NCBI RefSeq assembly: GCF_009017415.1 | Contig: NC_092403.1 | Coordinates: 2,604,001 to 2,668,000 of the forward strand | DNA from: Aspergillus flavus | Taxonomy: Eukaryota > Ascomycota > Eurotiomycetes > Eurotiales > Aspergillaceae | Length of the DNA: 64,000 nt | Reading direction: 5' to 3' | Shown here: piece after piece, positions 47,689 to 58,777 of the stretch | How the letters are laid out: each line of letters opens with the position of its first letter | Numbering within the stretch: position 1 is the stretch's first letter | Notes under the pieces: model-generated | What the model was told of the DNA's origin: nothing | Seen by the model: the letters and a program-made list of their open reading frames with translations, nothing else | The model's database searches: none | Made by a program: the position numbers and the translations under genes

Positions 47689-49787
47689 ATGGTTCTTGTG
47701 CCGTACCTGAAAAAGATCGCGAGATGGCTGGCGCCACCGCCCCCAAAGTCGGAAGATGGGCGCGATCAATGGCCCTCTCGCGCGGCCTTTCTTCTAGCAG
47801 CGATGGGTGGTTGCGCAGGACAAGGAAATCTGTTACGATACCCGTCGGTCGTGTATAACAACTATGGCTTGCAGTGGTTCATTCCTTACCTGTTAGCGGT
47901 GTTCCTTATCGCCATCCCCGCCCTCATCCTCGAAATCTCGATCGGTCAGGCCTACCGCGGAGGCAGCGTGATCGCGTTCAACAATATCAACCGACGGCTC
48001 AAGGGCGTGGGACTGGGCCCGATCCTGGTCAGCTTCATTGTCACACAGTACTTCACTGTCAACCTAGCTTGGATTATGAACTATTTTCGCAATTCATTCT
48101 ACAGTCCCTTGCCATGGGAAGGTCGAATTGAAGAGTTTTATATGGGAGATGTCATTCATAATGTTGATCCCGTGCAAGGGAGCTTGAGTGAAGGCAACAA
48201 GGACGTGGTCGCGTTCACCAAGTATCCCGGGCTTGCTGTAATCGGAGAGACCGTGGGTTGGAGCGCTTTCATTTGGTTCCTAATCTGGGTGTCGATCTTT
48301 CGCGGCGTGGGGCTGACGGGGCGCGTGGTCTACTGGACGATGGGTTTGCCGATTGTCACCACCATTATTTTTGTCGGCCGATCGTTGAGTCTAGAGAACG
48401 CCAGCGAAGGTGTACGCCTACTCTGGGCGACTTGGCGAAGCTCAGAGCTAGCATCCGGGACAGTGTGGCAGACAGCTGTCGGGCAAGTCTTCTTCTCTAC
48501 GGGGATTGGGTTCGGCTATTTTACCTCTTATGCCTCGTACAATGCGAAGCATTCTAATGCCGTGATGGATGCCATCCTCATATGTGGTAGTAACGTCTTA
48601 TTTGAGAACTTTGCGGCGTTCGCCGTCTTCGGCGTGGTGGGCTACCTGAGACGGTGGCCACAAGAGGGCGAACGACTGGGTGCCTTCGTCGTCGGCTTTT
48701 TGACGTTGCCTGAAGCAGTTCTTCACATGCCCGGGTCAAATTTCTGGGCGATTCTGCTCTTCTTTACTCTTGTGGTGCTCGGGTTTAGTTCGGCGTTTGT
48801 GATGCTGGACGCGGTGACGACCTTAGCTGTCGATTCCGGTCTCAAGGTTTCGCGCCCGATAATTGTAACGACATTGACTCTGATCTCATTCTTGCTGTGT
48901 CTTCCCTATTGCACCGAGTTTGGTTTCTATTTGCTAGACGGTATCGACCGGTGGATCAACAATATCGCCTTGATATTCGTAGTATGGTCCGAGCTGGTTG
49001 GCGCCACCACGGTCTACCGGTGGACCGACGTGGTTGGCCAAACAGGGCTACCAGCGTTTGTTGTGTATAATTTTGGCTATTTTGGTGGACAGATTGTCGG
49101 TATTTCAGTGGCTCATGGAACCGAAAATCCATCTGCCGGAGCGGGCGCAGGCTTTGGCTTGTATATTGTCTGTCTTGCTGTCGCGGTTTGTATCGCAACG
49201 ACGCCGGAGGCAGAGGCAGCCAGGTTCTGGAATCGAAACGCAGTCCTCCGTCGGTTCTGGTTTTTGATGTTCTATTCGGTAAGTTGACCCAAGATATACC
49301 TACCATCTGCCTTATACTCACTAACGTCCCACTCTCACTCTAGGGCAACCAACTGCGCCGCGACCTTAACCAAATCATCGGCGGCGGTCGAAACTGGAAG
49401 ATTCCTGTCTTCTGGCCTGTGCTCCTCCGCTACATTAGTGCCCCCGTTCTGGCTATCATTTTCAGTTTTGCCTACCCAGAGTTCCATACTCTGCGGTATG
49501 ATCCCATGATGATCGCTGGTTTCATCCTGGCTCATCTCTGCCTGCTGGCCATGCTGTTGGGCCTTGTCCTACCACGCTACTATGATTGTTTCATTCCACC
49601 AAGCCGTTACGGCGAGAGCACGCAAGGAACTATTCCAAACGAGCCCCGTCCACAAGATCTCGGGCAACCAGCCATGACCTCCTTTCATGGCACGGAGATT
49701 GAAGCGGTCCCGGCAGGATCTGCTCTCGGAGACATACAATCCTTAGAGTTTAAGTCACATAGTGGTCATGTGGGAATGAAGTTATGA
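47689..49787 (+). CDS. SLC6-family sodium symporter
   Basis: Two exons: 47689-49278 and 49344-49787, with a 65-bp intron at phase 0. The product is 677 residues. I use Met 47689 (MVLVPYLKK); the frame is open 14 codons further upstream. Residues about 38-90 carry the family's helix 1-2 signature: SRAAFLLAAMGGCAGQGNLL, then RYPSVVYNNYG, then IPALILEISIGQ, matching the NVWRFPY...G-P--ELA-GQ pattern of neurotransmitter:sodium symporters. Around twelve hydrophobic helices follow. The C-terminal tail of about 90 residues is polar. Animal and bacterial members carry amino acids, GABA, betaine or monoamines with sodium. Substrates of the fungal branch are largely unknown. It should be a plasma-membrane importer. 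A regulator and two oxidoreductases lie downstream. Confidence 0.88.
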
Positions 49788-50062
49788 ATAGGGCATGTTT
49801 GATTCGCGTGTAAATATAGTCGATGTCCTTGCATTTTACCGCGCTATGTTAGAGGTTTATATATTAGATGTGAACCAACTCTTTAATATGGAACTCCCAT
49901 CACAAAGACTGCCTATTATTGGAAAATATATATTGTCAATATAGATCATGGTACCTGTGATAAGACATCCGCTCAAATGACTTACGTCTACCTTCTATCT
50001 ATCTATTTAATTCGCTATGCACATTCTCATTCGTGTGTCAGCCTCAGGCATAAGATTATGTA

Positions 50063-52219
50063 ATGTCTCGGGGCTCATCGGCTGACAGTTCGGAGATAAG
50101 CATCATTTCCCGTCAACGCGACGCCCGCCGATTCAAGTCTTTTGCGATCTCGAGCAGAGTTACCGGAATTCTAGAAGAAATGGACAGCCCATCCCAGCCG
50201 ATCCGGAAACGCCGACGGCCCGCGTACTCTTGTACCGAGTGTCGTCGTCGTAAAGTCCGATGCGACCGGTCCCAACCATGCAACCAGTGTACTAAGCAAG
50301 ATGTGGCCTTGTCATGTACGTACGAGGAGCATCCTCGTGCAGTTCCCAGGAGCCAGCAAACGAGGAGACAGCAGAGTACGCCACAAGAGCCACCATCGGT
50401 TGACGACTCGGCACACAGCTCAAGCACAAGAGGGATTCGAGGCACGATATCGAAGACGCGGGTGTTTGGCCACGGGCATTGGATGAATACCGTCTCTATG
50501 GTGGAGGCCTCCCGCGTGTGCCATCGTTGTCTAATATTCTGCTAACAATCATGGAAGGTGGAAGACCTCTCTGCTCTTCAGCCACTCGGGGAATTCTATG
50601 ATACGATGTTCCAGGCGGAAAGTCACAGTCATGACAAAATCGCTGAGAAGGTCCTCGAATGCAAACAGCTCGCTCGGGACGTTAAGAAGAAACGTCCAAG
50701 TAGAGGATGTCTCCCGGCTAATCTCTATCGATCCTTTCCCGACCGACGCGTGATGGATGAACTGATTGAGATCTATTTTGCTACCTTCGAATCGTGCTAC
50801 CGTATTCTGTACGCCCCCTCGTTCCGAGAGGACTACAGGAGCTATATAAACCATCCAGAATCAGCAAGGGGTCCTCTCCTGTTACAGCTTGCTCTTCTCA
50901 TGGCCCTGACCGGTACATTACACCGAGATGTAAATATCCGCAGTGAGATGATGAGTAAAGCCTCCACGTGGATCCATATTGCTCAGACATGGCTTTCTGC
51001 ACCATTGGAAAAAGACCGCTTGACATTGGAGGGCATCCAACTCCATTGTCTACTACTCCTTGCACGTCAGGTAAGTCGAATAGGAGCCGACTTGGTATGG
51101 ATCTCTGCAGGCTCCCTTGTAAGAATAGCCATGCAGATGGGCTTACATCAAGATCCCGATTGTCTTGAGGAGATGAGCATAACACAGAAGGAGATTCGAC
51201 GGAGACTGTGGTACACTATTCTAGAGATTAATGTTCAGTCGGCACTAGATTCGGGCATGGTACCCATGATTACAGATATAGACTACAATACCCAGCCGCC
51301 ATCTATCGCCATTAACGGCGAGGCACAAGACAACACACAAGTAAATACTTCAAATGGGATGTCCTTTCAGCATCTATTGGCAAAATCATTACCTCTCAGA
51401 TTGCGCGCGACCAGAGTCATCAACAATCTACAGGACGAACCATCATACGATGAGGTTCTGGCCCTTGGAGATGAACTAGCCTTGGAATGTGGCAAGGCTG
51501 CCATGGCAATTGAGCACGATGTCTCCGACACAGACACACGTTCTGTGAGCTTTGCATCCAGCTTCTGCAACCATCTCCTTCGTCGCTTTCCGCTGTGCCT
51601 TCATTACCGGTATGCGGTCAAGGCCAAGAAAAATCCGATTTATTGTAACTCCCAGAAAGCTTGCCTTTCGGGCGCCCAGAGCCTATTATTACTTCTTGAA
51701 GATGATATGTATCACCGTCTTCTCCTCACCGGTGGTGGTATGTTTCGTGATCTCATCACTTGGGGAGCAATGTTTATTTTTCTCGAGTTATGCCCGGAGC
51801 CCGATGCAGACATGTCGATGTTTGCAAGGAAGACTAACCGCGCCCGCAATCAACCATTGCTACAAGATGCTCGTCGTGTGGTGCAGTACGCAAGAGACAG
51901 AATGTGGAACGGGGAAACGAATGTTAAAGTCTACGTCTGCCTCAGCATGATGATGGCCCAGGCCGAGGCTCGTCTGGGCGGCTTGCCTGTAAAGGATGCC
52001 ATTACGAAGGCTCTGCACGAGAGTCTTGGTGAATGCCATAGTCTTTTGAAGGCTATGGCTGCTGATTCTTCCGTCAGTACAACGGATCCGGTTCTGGATT
52101 CATGGGCATCCAGCGGCCTGATGATGCCTTTATTTGCTGATTTGGATGCCGATTTTGACTTTTTGGGTGACGGAAACGTTGATATGAGCTTCCTAGACAC
52201 TTGCTTTGATCTGCAGTGA
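50063..52219 (+). CDS. Zn2Cys6 transcription factor
   Basis: Two exons, the second being 50558-52219. Exon 1 ends at 50515 (donor GTGTGC, 42-bp intron) or 50500 (donor GTGGAG, 57-bp intron); both are phase 0, so 698 or 703 residues. I start at the first in-frame Met (50063). Met 50180, just before the basic RKRRRPAYS, is an equally good start. The zinc cluster is CTECRRRKVRCDRSQPC, then NQC, then TKQDVALSC. The fungal-specific domain lies around exon 2 residues 60-330, with FESCYRILYAPSFREDY, IRRRLWYTILEINVQSALDS and a following conserved proline block. An acidic C-terminus (FADLDADFDFLGDGNVDMSF) could activate transcription. The convergent FAD monooxygenase and nearby symporter are candidate targets. 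Confidence 0.88.
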
Positions 52220-52447
52220 TTGGTGGTTCAAGTATAAATATCTTTCAGAAACTCGAAGAATCAGTGAGGAGTCGTCGCAGTATCCTAGTTACTAATATAT
52301 AGCGCCACAGATAGTGCAGTGGTCTCCACGCTATATAATACGAACAAAAACTATTGATTGGACTTGGTCAGATACACAAGAGTCTGATCAGGCATAATAT
52401 TACATCGAGCAGAGAGTATCTACAAAACTTGACGTCGAGACAAAATC

Positions 52448-53734
52448 TCAGTTGCAAGCACAATCCGTCATCAGTTTATACTCCGGGAGTTTCCAACCCT
52501 TCGTATCTTCGCGCAACACCCATTTGGCAAGAAAGTCGAGCCTCAACAAAGATGCAACCCAAAAGAGGACGTAAACCATCTGAACGCCAAGAGGGGATGA
52601 TGGAAACTTAGCCATGTAATTTTCGTTGTCTGTTAACCCTTTCTGGACCGTATTGATGAACGGTCTAAGCCTTCCCTCATACTCGGCCAGAGCAACCGTG
52701 ATACTATTTTTGGGAACTGGTATCCCTCCCGGGAAGCCCTTGCCACAGTGCTTCCCAATTTCGCCAGCGAGGACATAGGCGCCGGCCATACCACAGGTCG
52801 TGCCCATGCCCGTCATAGCGGTCGGGCAGTAAGCTGCATCGCCAACAAGCACAATGCGGTCCTGGGACCAATAGTCCATCGTGACAACCCCCATCCGCTC
52901 ACAGTAGAAGTCGTCGGCATCGACTAGGCCTTTAAGAATCTCGCTTGTCTTCCACCCAGCCCCACAGAAGGCCTCTGCCAATCCTTTCTTTTCGTCTTCG
53001 ATGTCGCCCTTGGTCGCGCTATTTAGTCGGTGAGAGGAATTCGGGTTACAGAACAGATATGCTTGGTATTTATGGGGATCGGCGCGGCGAGTCATGATGC
53101 CTTTGTTCCCGGGAGCAATAAAAGCAGTTGCATTGTACCCCTCGCCAGGTTGAAGTGACTTCTGGATCGTGAAATACCCAGCATACACCCCAAGTGGATG
53201 AACCGGGTCTTTAGCACCAGCATCCAGTATCATCTTCCGTGTGTGAGACCCGGATCCATCCGCCCCTACAACAAGATCGAACCGCTCTCTTCCCTCATCC
53301 GAGAAAAGGACATCAACATAATCCTCCGTCTGCGCTAGCTTCTTCACGCAAACCCCGAAGCGGTATTCGACACGATCCTTCGTAACATCATACAGAAGCT
53401 GACATAAATCTCCTCTCATAATCTCAAAGTCAGTCGTGAAGCTCTGTAATCCTCTCCCGGAGCGGTTAGCAGGGAAATATCCCCAGCTTTTACCCTTGTC
53501 ATCGACGAGCTGTAAACCTTGCTCCGGGACGGACCGAGCGCGGAAAGCTTCTTCCAGGCCCATTCGTCGCATCACTTCAATGCCTGGTCCGCGAAGGTCG
53601 ACCTGTAGGCCACTGGCGCGTATCTTCGGGAATCGTTCGATGACGGTGGTCTCGTGGCCGAGCTTTGAGAGCCAGAATGCGAGGGCGTTGCCTGCGATCC
53701 CTGCGCCGCAGATGAGGACTTTGAGTTGTGGCAT
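52448..53734 (-). CDS. FAD-dependent monooxygenase
   Basis: Intronless, 428 residues. It has the full group A flavoprotein monooxygenase signature: GAGIAGNALAFWL near residue 9 for the ADP of FAD, VVGADGSGSHTRK around 160 for FAD and NAD(P)H contact, and DRIVLVGDAAYCPTAMTGMG near 300 for the ribityl chain. These enzymes hydroxylate aromatic or related rings using NAD(P)H and oxygen. The C-terminal hydrophobic stretch (VQMVYVLFWVASLLRLDFLA) may be a membrane contact and is common in this subgroup. Relatives range from salicylate-hydroxylase-like to TetX-like enzymes, so the substrate is open. The upstream region contains repeated CCGATAT motifs and a CGTCGGCCGACG palindrome. The gene is convergent with the regulator at 50063-52219. 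Confidence 0.88.
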   Translation of the reverse strand: MPQLKVLICGAGIAGNALAFWLSKLGHETTVIERFPKIRASGLQVDLRGPGIEVMRRMGLEEAFRARSVPEQGLQLVDDKGKSWGYFPANRSGRGLQSFTTDFEIMRGDLCQLLYDVTKDRVEYRFGVCVKKLAQTEDYVDVLFSDEGRERFDLVVGADGSGSHTRKMILDAGAKDPVHPLGVYAGYFTIQKSLQPGEGYNATAFIAPGNKGIMTRRADPHKYQAYLFCNPNSSHRLNSATKGDIEDEKKGLAEAFCGAGWKTSEILKGLVDADDFYCERMGVVTMDYWSQDRIVLVGDAAYCPTAMTGMGTTCGMAGAYVLAGEIGKHCGKGFPGGIPVPKNSITVALAEYEGRLRPFINTVQKGLTDNENYMAKFPSSPLGVQMVYVLFWVASLLRLDFLAKWVLREDTKGWKLPEYKLMTDCACN

Positions 53735-53836
53735 GTTATGTACTGTTTCGGTTTGGTGGGTTAGAGAGAGAAATATGAATATGAATGATACAGCAAATTA
53801 TGGGAAGAATAGAGAAAGGATGTCCGTTATAAAGTT

Positions 53837-53908
53837 ATATCGGTTTGTATAATCCGTCGGCCGACGCGATACATGGATACCTTCGACTGCCGATATGACC
53901 GATATGAC
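53837..53908. promoter_or_regulatory. CCGATAT repeats and CGTCGGCCGACG palindrome
   Basis: About 100-175 bp upstream of the FAD monooxygenase start are ATATCGG at 53837-53843 (inverted CCGATAT), the perfect 12-bp palindrome CGTCGGCCGACG at 53855-53866, and CCGATATGA repeated twice head to tail from 53890 to 53907. Inverted and tandem CGG-containing half sites are what Zn2Cys6 dimers bind. The nearest such protein is encoded at 50063-52219. I infer an operator; nothing shows binding directly. The flank from here to 54723 has only an unassigned 123-codon frame at 54115-54486. Confidence 0.45.
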
Positions 53909-54723
53909 CGTTACACCCGACATACCCGAAACTGCATGAAGAAAATCCACATCAGAACCTAAGAAGCAGATTATCCCTTCATGTAATTACATCTATCGCC
54001 ATTTTCGGAAGAACAGGTTCAAGGATATTTAGCCTTAGTCGCGTCTGGGAAGCAACCAGGCAGACCATATTCCACCGATGTAAGTATTGAGAACAAATAG
54101 CAAGCGAGCCAAAGTTGACGTTCTGTCTCAGAAACTACACGCTACCTGTGATACCAGATGACACCACAACATCACTTGATAACGCACATATAGTCATGGT
54201 CCTCATACTGGTTAAGAAGAAAGATTGCTCTGACGAGCCCTGCTTCCCCCCTTCACTATCCACATATCAGGATTCTGCCCACAGGCTTGGCTACCCCCCA
54301 TGTCGCCAGCTAGTTGAATATACTGGGTGGGAGGATAACTGTCGTTACGCGGAAGAGAAGTCCCGTATCACAGAGCATATCCAAAGAATCGCAAAGGATA
54401 ACGGGTTCACATACTTCTACGCCTACGTCTGTGCAGAGTTAGCATCCTCTAGAGCCCGTTTTGTGACACAAAAAAGCAGCTTATGAAGGAGCTAGGGAGA
54501 TGATTATGAGATATCAGTATAGGTGCCAAGGCTATGAATCGATGTGTTGTGGACTAGTGAAGACGCTGCTGCGCCCCCTCAAGGCCTGGACCTGGCAGCC
54601 CAACAACGGTCACATTGACCAGGGCACCTGCCCTATCGCTTAGCGTACTCTATTTGGGCTGAATTACATTATTCACAATTCCACGCAGGCAGATATATAA
54701 GGCGACTCCTTCGTTTCTATTCT

Positions 54724-54975
54724 GTGGCCTTCAGATGGCCATTTGACATAATTCTCGTCGGCGGCGATCACTGTGATGAATTGTCAAGAGTGTGTTCTTA
54801 TCCCTCAAGAGCTAAAGAATATGCAGGCAACGAGAAGCAAGTTCAGACCTTGGACCATTATCTTGAGCATTTTCGCACTGGTAGCCTAGGGGCTTACGAG
54901 GAGTCGCAGAAACTATGGGTGAAGGATGTGTCTGCAAAGGCAGAGCCCTTGATTGGTTTCATAGAAGAGCCGTAA
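54724..54975 (+). pseudogene. Dipeptidyl peptidase III fragment
   Basis: An 84-codon stretch resembles the part of dipeptidyl peptidase III that follows its catalytic helix: GGDHCDELSRV, then AKEYAGNEKQVQTLDHYLEH, then FRTGSLGAYEESQKLWVKD and IGFIEEP. In intact enzymes the sequence continues into the YRDP region. Here a stop follows IGFIEEP at once, and no start codon precedes. Intact proteins are about 700 residues, so this is roughly a tenth of the gene. The assignment rests on remembered family phrases rather than an alignment. No neighbouring exons were found on either side. Confidence 0.55.
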
Positions 54976-55457
54976 TGACATTCTGTGATTGCAACGAGTC
55001 TCATCTAGGGTGCACATTTTTCATTTGTGCTTTGGTCCGCTATTTCTTTTCTTTTATTGCTACCCGGTTGTGGCCATGCTTCAAAATGCACCGCAATGGC
55101 CGCATGTAAACATTGTCTTCTCATCAATCAATAGGCAGTCAATACCGACGAAACTAGGTTTGACAACCGGAAGACCTTACAGAAAAGCCTTTTACAAGCA
55201 GCAACATGGAAGGCGCTGTATAGTCCCAAGAGCCCATTGTCACTATGTCCTCTACAACCCACAAGCGAGATAGTAGCCAGTCAGGCAAGTTAAAGTATAG
55301 AGGAGAAGCCGTCAAGGGTGACATCGTAGCAAGATGTCGGCGTCTGGGAGCCAGCGATGAGCGCATCACGGGCAGCGCGAGAGTTGGATGTTGCATCTTG
55401 TGGGTTATACAGACCTCCAGAAACCAATATTAACCCAATCCGTAAAACATGAAGCGA
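54976..55457. other. Intergenic, nothing recognised
   Basis: This stretch lies between the peptidase fragment and the 3' end of the SDR gene. The short open frames have no motif. No homology to the rest of the peptidase can be seen in any frame. Confidence 0.4.
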
Positions 55458-56225
55458 CTAATGAAATCCACCCTCCACAGGAATAACCTGCCCATTAATG
55501 TACGAAGCATCATCACTGAGCAAGAAAGCAACCGTATTGGCTAACTCCTCCGGTCTGGCAAGTCTCCTCAGCGGCACATTCTTAACATAATAATCGACAA
55601 AAGCTGGCGGCACACCCCCAAGCAAGGGGGTATCCGTGGCCCCAGGCGCAACACAATTTACCCTGACCCCTTTATCCCCAAAGTCCTTTGCCCATGTGCG
55701 AGTAAGCCCAAGAACAGCATGCTTGCTTGCACAGTAGGACGCAATGCCCGGACTTCCAAACAGAGACGCAGTGGATCCGATATTTACCATACTCCCGATT
55801 CCTTCCGGAACTGAGCCTTCCTTTTTATCGCGCATGGTATCTGCGTGCCGTTCCAACACATAGCGTAGGTACGTCGTCCCCATATTCCATGTTCCGCCGA
55901 CGTTAACTGCCATCACTTTGTTGAAGTTCTCGACTGGCTCGAGGATGTTGGACGGGAGTATAATGCCCGCGCAGCTGACGAGGCCGCTGATCACCGGGGA
56001 TTGTTGTATGATTGATTCAAACGTCTGAGTTACTTTCTCATGTGAGCTGATGTCGATGTTGGGGTGGAAGTGAAGTCGGTCAGAGTCGGGTAAGGAGACG
56101 ATTGGCATTTGTCCGGCTTCGTCGATCGCGTGCACTGTGGCCGATAGACTGAGGAGCTTTTTCACGACAGCCTGGCCCATTCCTGATGAACCCCCGGTCA
56201 CTATGTAAGCTCGGCCGGTGTGCAT
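55458..56225 (-). CDS. Short-chain dehydrogenase/reductase
   Basis: Intronless, 255 residues, the standard length of a classical SDR. The cofactor loop TGGSSGMG is at residues 10-17. A CAG motif (VSCAGIIL) follows near residue 84, corresponding to NNAG in most relatives. The active-site serine lies in VNIGSTASLFG, and Tyr and Lys in YCASK. Then come the usual PG motif (NCVAPGATDTPLLGG) and the C-terminal SYINGQVIPVEGGF. It should reduce or oxidise an alcohol or ketone with NAD(P) in the cytosol. The residue after the second strand is acidic (AIDEAG), which mildly favours NAD. The substrate is unknown. It could act with the FAD monooxygenase 1.7 kb away, but only proximity supports this. Confidence 0.88.
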   Translation of the reverse strand: MHTGRAYIVTGGSSGMGQAVVKKLLSLSATVHAIDEAGQMPIVSLPDSDRLHFHPNIDISSHEKVTQTFESIIQQSPVISGLVSCAGIILPSNILEPVENFNKVMAVNVGGTWNMGTTYLRYVLERHADTMRDKKEGSVPEGIGSMVNIGSTASLFGSPGIASYCASKHAVLGLTRTWAKDFGDKGVRVNCVAPGATDTPLLGGVPPAFVDYYVKNVPLRRLARPEELANTVAFLLSDDASYINGQVIPVEGGFH

Positions 56226-56378
56226 TTCTGTGATTTGTACTGCTGTGCTGGATGTGGGGAGAATTTGTAAAATTGAAGTAGGAATATAGAGTAAAGGGAT
56301 GCGCTGCGGGGGAAGCTGATCAAAGCTTCCTTGGAGCTTATTTTATGCAGTCAGCCTAACCATGGCTCAGGCATTGTT

Positions 56379-57119
56379 ATGGATATATTAGGTAGGCGCC
56401 AAGAGACACAGCAGTGGCTGCGGTGTGACAGTAGGAATGAGCTAGGGATGGAATCCAGGGATATGCTTGTCGATATTATTGACATGGTTTCAAAGTCACA
56501 CCAATGTAGTTCAACCTATGCGTTTGCTTCAATACCATATGACATAAAGAAGGCGTTAAAATGCGGTACATCCGCGATGAATGGCTACCTTCACCCGCCG
56601 CCCCAACATCTACGATGTGCGCTCAGTGAAATCAAATCAGACCCTACGCTATCCAGAACACCCCCACTGCAGGCATATCTACAGCAGATTCAGAAAAGTA
56701 CCAAACACTATCATCACCCCGGTCACGAAAATGATAAGCTTTATGCGTCAGACTATATCCACCAAGACGACAACAAAGCTTGCGATTCTTGTGATTCTGA
56801 GCAACAACTACCCCGGACGCCTCGAAAATCCACTGATCCAGTGATTCAATACGGGACCATAGCATCTGGCAATCAGGTGATCAAGGACGCAGAGCAAAGG
56901 GACAAGTTGGCCAGGCAATATGACATTCTTTGCTTTGAAATTGAAGCAGCAGGAATAGTGAACACGATTCCTTCGTTGGTAATCCGCGGGATTTGTGATT
57001 ATGCTGACTCCCTTAAGAACAAGATATGGCAGAGATACGCTGCTGCTACGGCTGCTGCGCTCGCTAAGTTTCTTTTGTCTCGTGTGAGAACACATCAGGA
57101 CTTGGGCATGAACTCTTGA
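56379..57119 (+). pseudogene. Truncated nucleoside-phosphorylase domain (NLR-type)
   Basis: From about 56538 to 57119 the frame matches the C-terminal half of the phosphorylase domain that heads many fungal NLR-like proteins: GYLHPPPQHLRCALSEIKSD, PLQAYLQQI, YGTIASGNQVIKDAEQRDKL, LCFEIEAAG, IPSLVIRGICDYADS and a final YAAATAAALAKFLL. The N-terminal half, with the GWICA- and GIGGG-type motifs, is missing; sequence before 56538 is unrelated. No NACHT or repeat region follows the stop at 57117-57119. Intact single-domain versions run to about 300-350 residues. This piece therefore looks like a truncated relic, although the surviving frame is unbroken. A short expressed protein cannot be ruled out. 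Confidence 0.7.
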
Positions 57120-58777
57120 TAGAAGCCTCCCTTCAATGGAAGATCATGAGAACTATCTTCGTCCCTCAACACGACGCCCGATATGGGACTCCAAATATTC
57201 AGCTGGACCGTCTCACTGTTAGTCCACGTTCGCTGGAGCACCTTTGTGTTAGGATTGGAGGCGAATGAGTTCGCCTCCACGTTGAGTTGATGCATTGACG
57301 ACTCGTATCCTTATGTGCCCCGTCGGGCTTAGCGGTGGTCGCCTTTCTACAAGCATCATGGCAGCTGTTGCAATCGTATCTCGCGTGGCGCTTCTGGGAT
57401 TCAGTCAGCGACTCAGAAGTGGCCGTTTTGCGAACTTTAGTGCCGAGGTTGATTGCCAGCAGTTAGCTGATTGCATCAAGGATTGAAGTTGAGCTCATTC
57501 ATCCATAGTAGGACCAAGGTCCATCTTGGTATAATTTTGGGGCTAGTTTTCGATATGTCAGGATCCTAATGAATTTATGACATTTCACGAAGGTTAAGGG
57601 GATTTTGACAACACACACGATCGCTTAGAAGCGCTTTTCGCGCTAGGAGATTAAGTGTCTTGGCATTTCAACCGCTACTCGACTACATAATCTACTCCGT
57701 AGTTGAGAGGTTCAACCCAGCACTTGTCAATTCACAACGTCTTTTGCTAAAAAGTCGACCTTAGCATTATACGCTAGGCTTAATATGGCATCCAGAGAGG
57801 GATTTTGCTTACAACAAGATGAGGTACTAGCCAAATCAGGTTGGTGTTATCTGCCGCCTAGTCGAAATCTCATCCTCCCGAGAATATAAACGCGGTGACA
57901 CTCTAGAAAAGCTACTTCTAAAGGCAATGAAGACGCACAACTTTCTATGGATTTAACACAAGAATAATTCTCAAGCGAGTTTCGGGGTATTAGAGCGTCT
58001 GTTTAAGTTACAAGAGAATCATTTTCGTTAGCAAGACTGACAACTACCGAGTGAGGGCGAATTATATATTTCTCGGTTGAAAACCAGCCATCTGGATATT
58101 TTCAGTTCAACAACGAACAACGGACCTATATTCCCACACGCTATTTTAGACTAGGATGAAAAAAAAAGACACGCTTTCATCAGTTCGGACTTCTTCTAGG
58201 GAATATTCCGGAATTCATTGGCAACCGTAAGCGCCCTTTTCTATCCAGAAACATGATCGGCTGGTATCCCAGCTTGTAGGAGCAACATGGCGTGGAGGTT
58301 TAACAAACTAGTGTCACTTTTGCGATATGGTCCCCACATCACAATGACAGGCACGCTTTCATGTGTTTTATAGAGTGTTACTGACTAGGTATGGCGAGAA
58401 GACTGCAGAGTACTACAAACACCACGGACATTCATCCCCACCTCCGCAGAAGCTTGCCCAACGGCAACAACAGCACGAAGATCAGCAATGTGGGGGTTCC
58501 GACCCGACTTTTGATACCAAGATCCAGTCCGGTGGGGGTGTTCTACAAACCCGTTCCGACGAGCGGGGTTGAGAGGGACAAATCCGTCCCGTTGATGGAG
58601 CCGACGGGGCCGACGGGGGGAGGACAAGCATAATAGATGAATAGCTTGCATCGTGAAGAGTAACTCTATTTAAAGTTGACACCATTCCCCCTGACGCGTC
58701 ACACCTCTGTTGCTTGAGTTCCCCTTACATATCAAGTGCTGTGGGACATACTGTGACACGTGCAATCGACGAAAGCC
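57120..58777. other. Intergenic, no gene recognised
   Basis: AT-rich sequence with many stops; no downstream NACHT or ankyrin/WD remnants are recognisable after the phosphorylase fragment. Opposing frames of about 80 codons at 58385-58651 are GC-richer but carry no motif. The last stretch is the promoter of the EthD gene. Confidence 0.4.

Noticed and set aside
54115..54486. 123-codon plus-strand frame
   Set aside because: Composition is fairly protein-like, but I recognise no family and see no link to the peptidase fragment that follows.
57490..58360. Possible transposon remnant in AT-rich spacer
   Set aside because: No terminal repeats, target-site duplication, or reverse transcriptase or transposase motif could be read in any frame.
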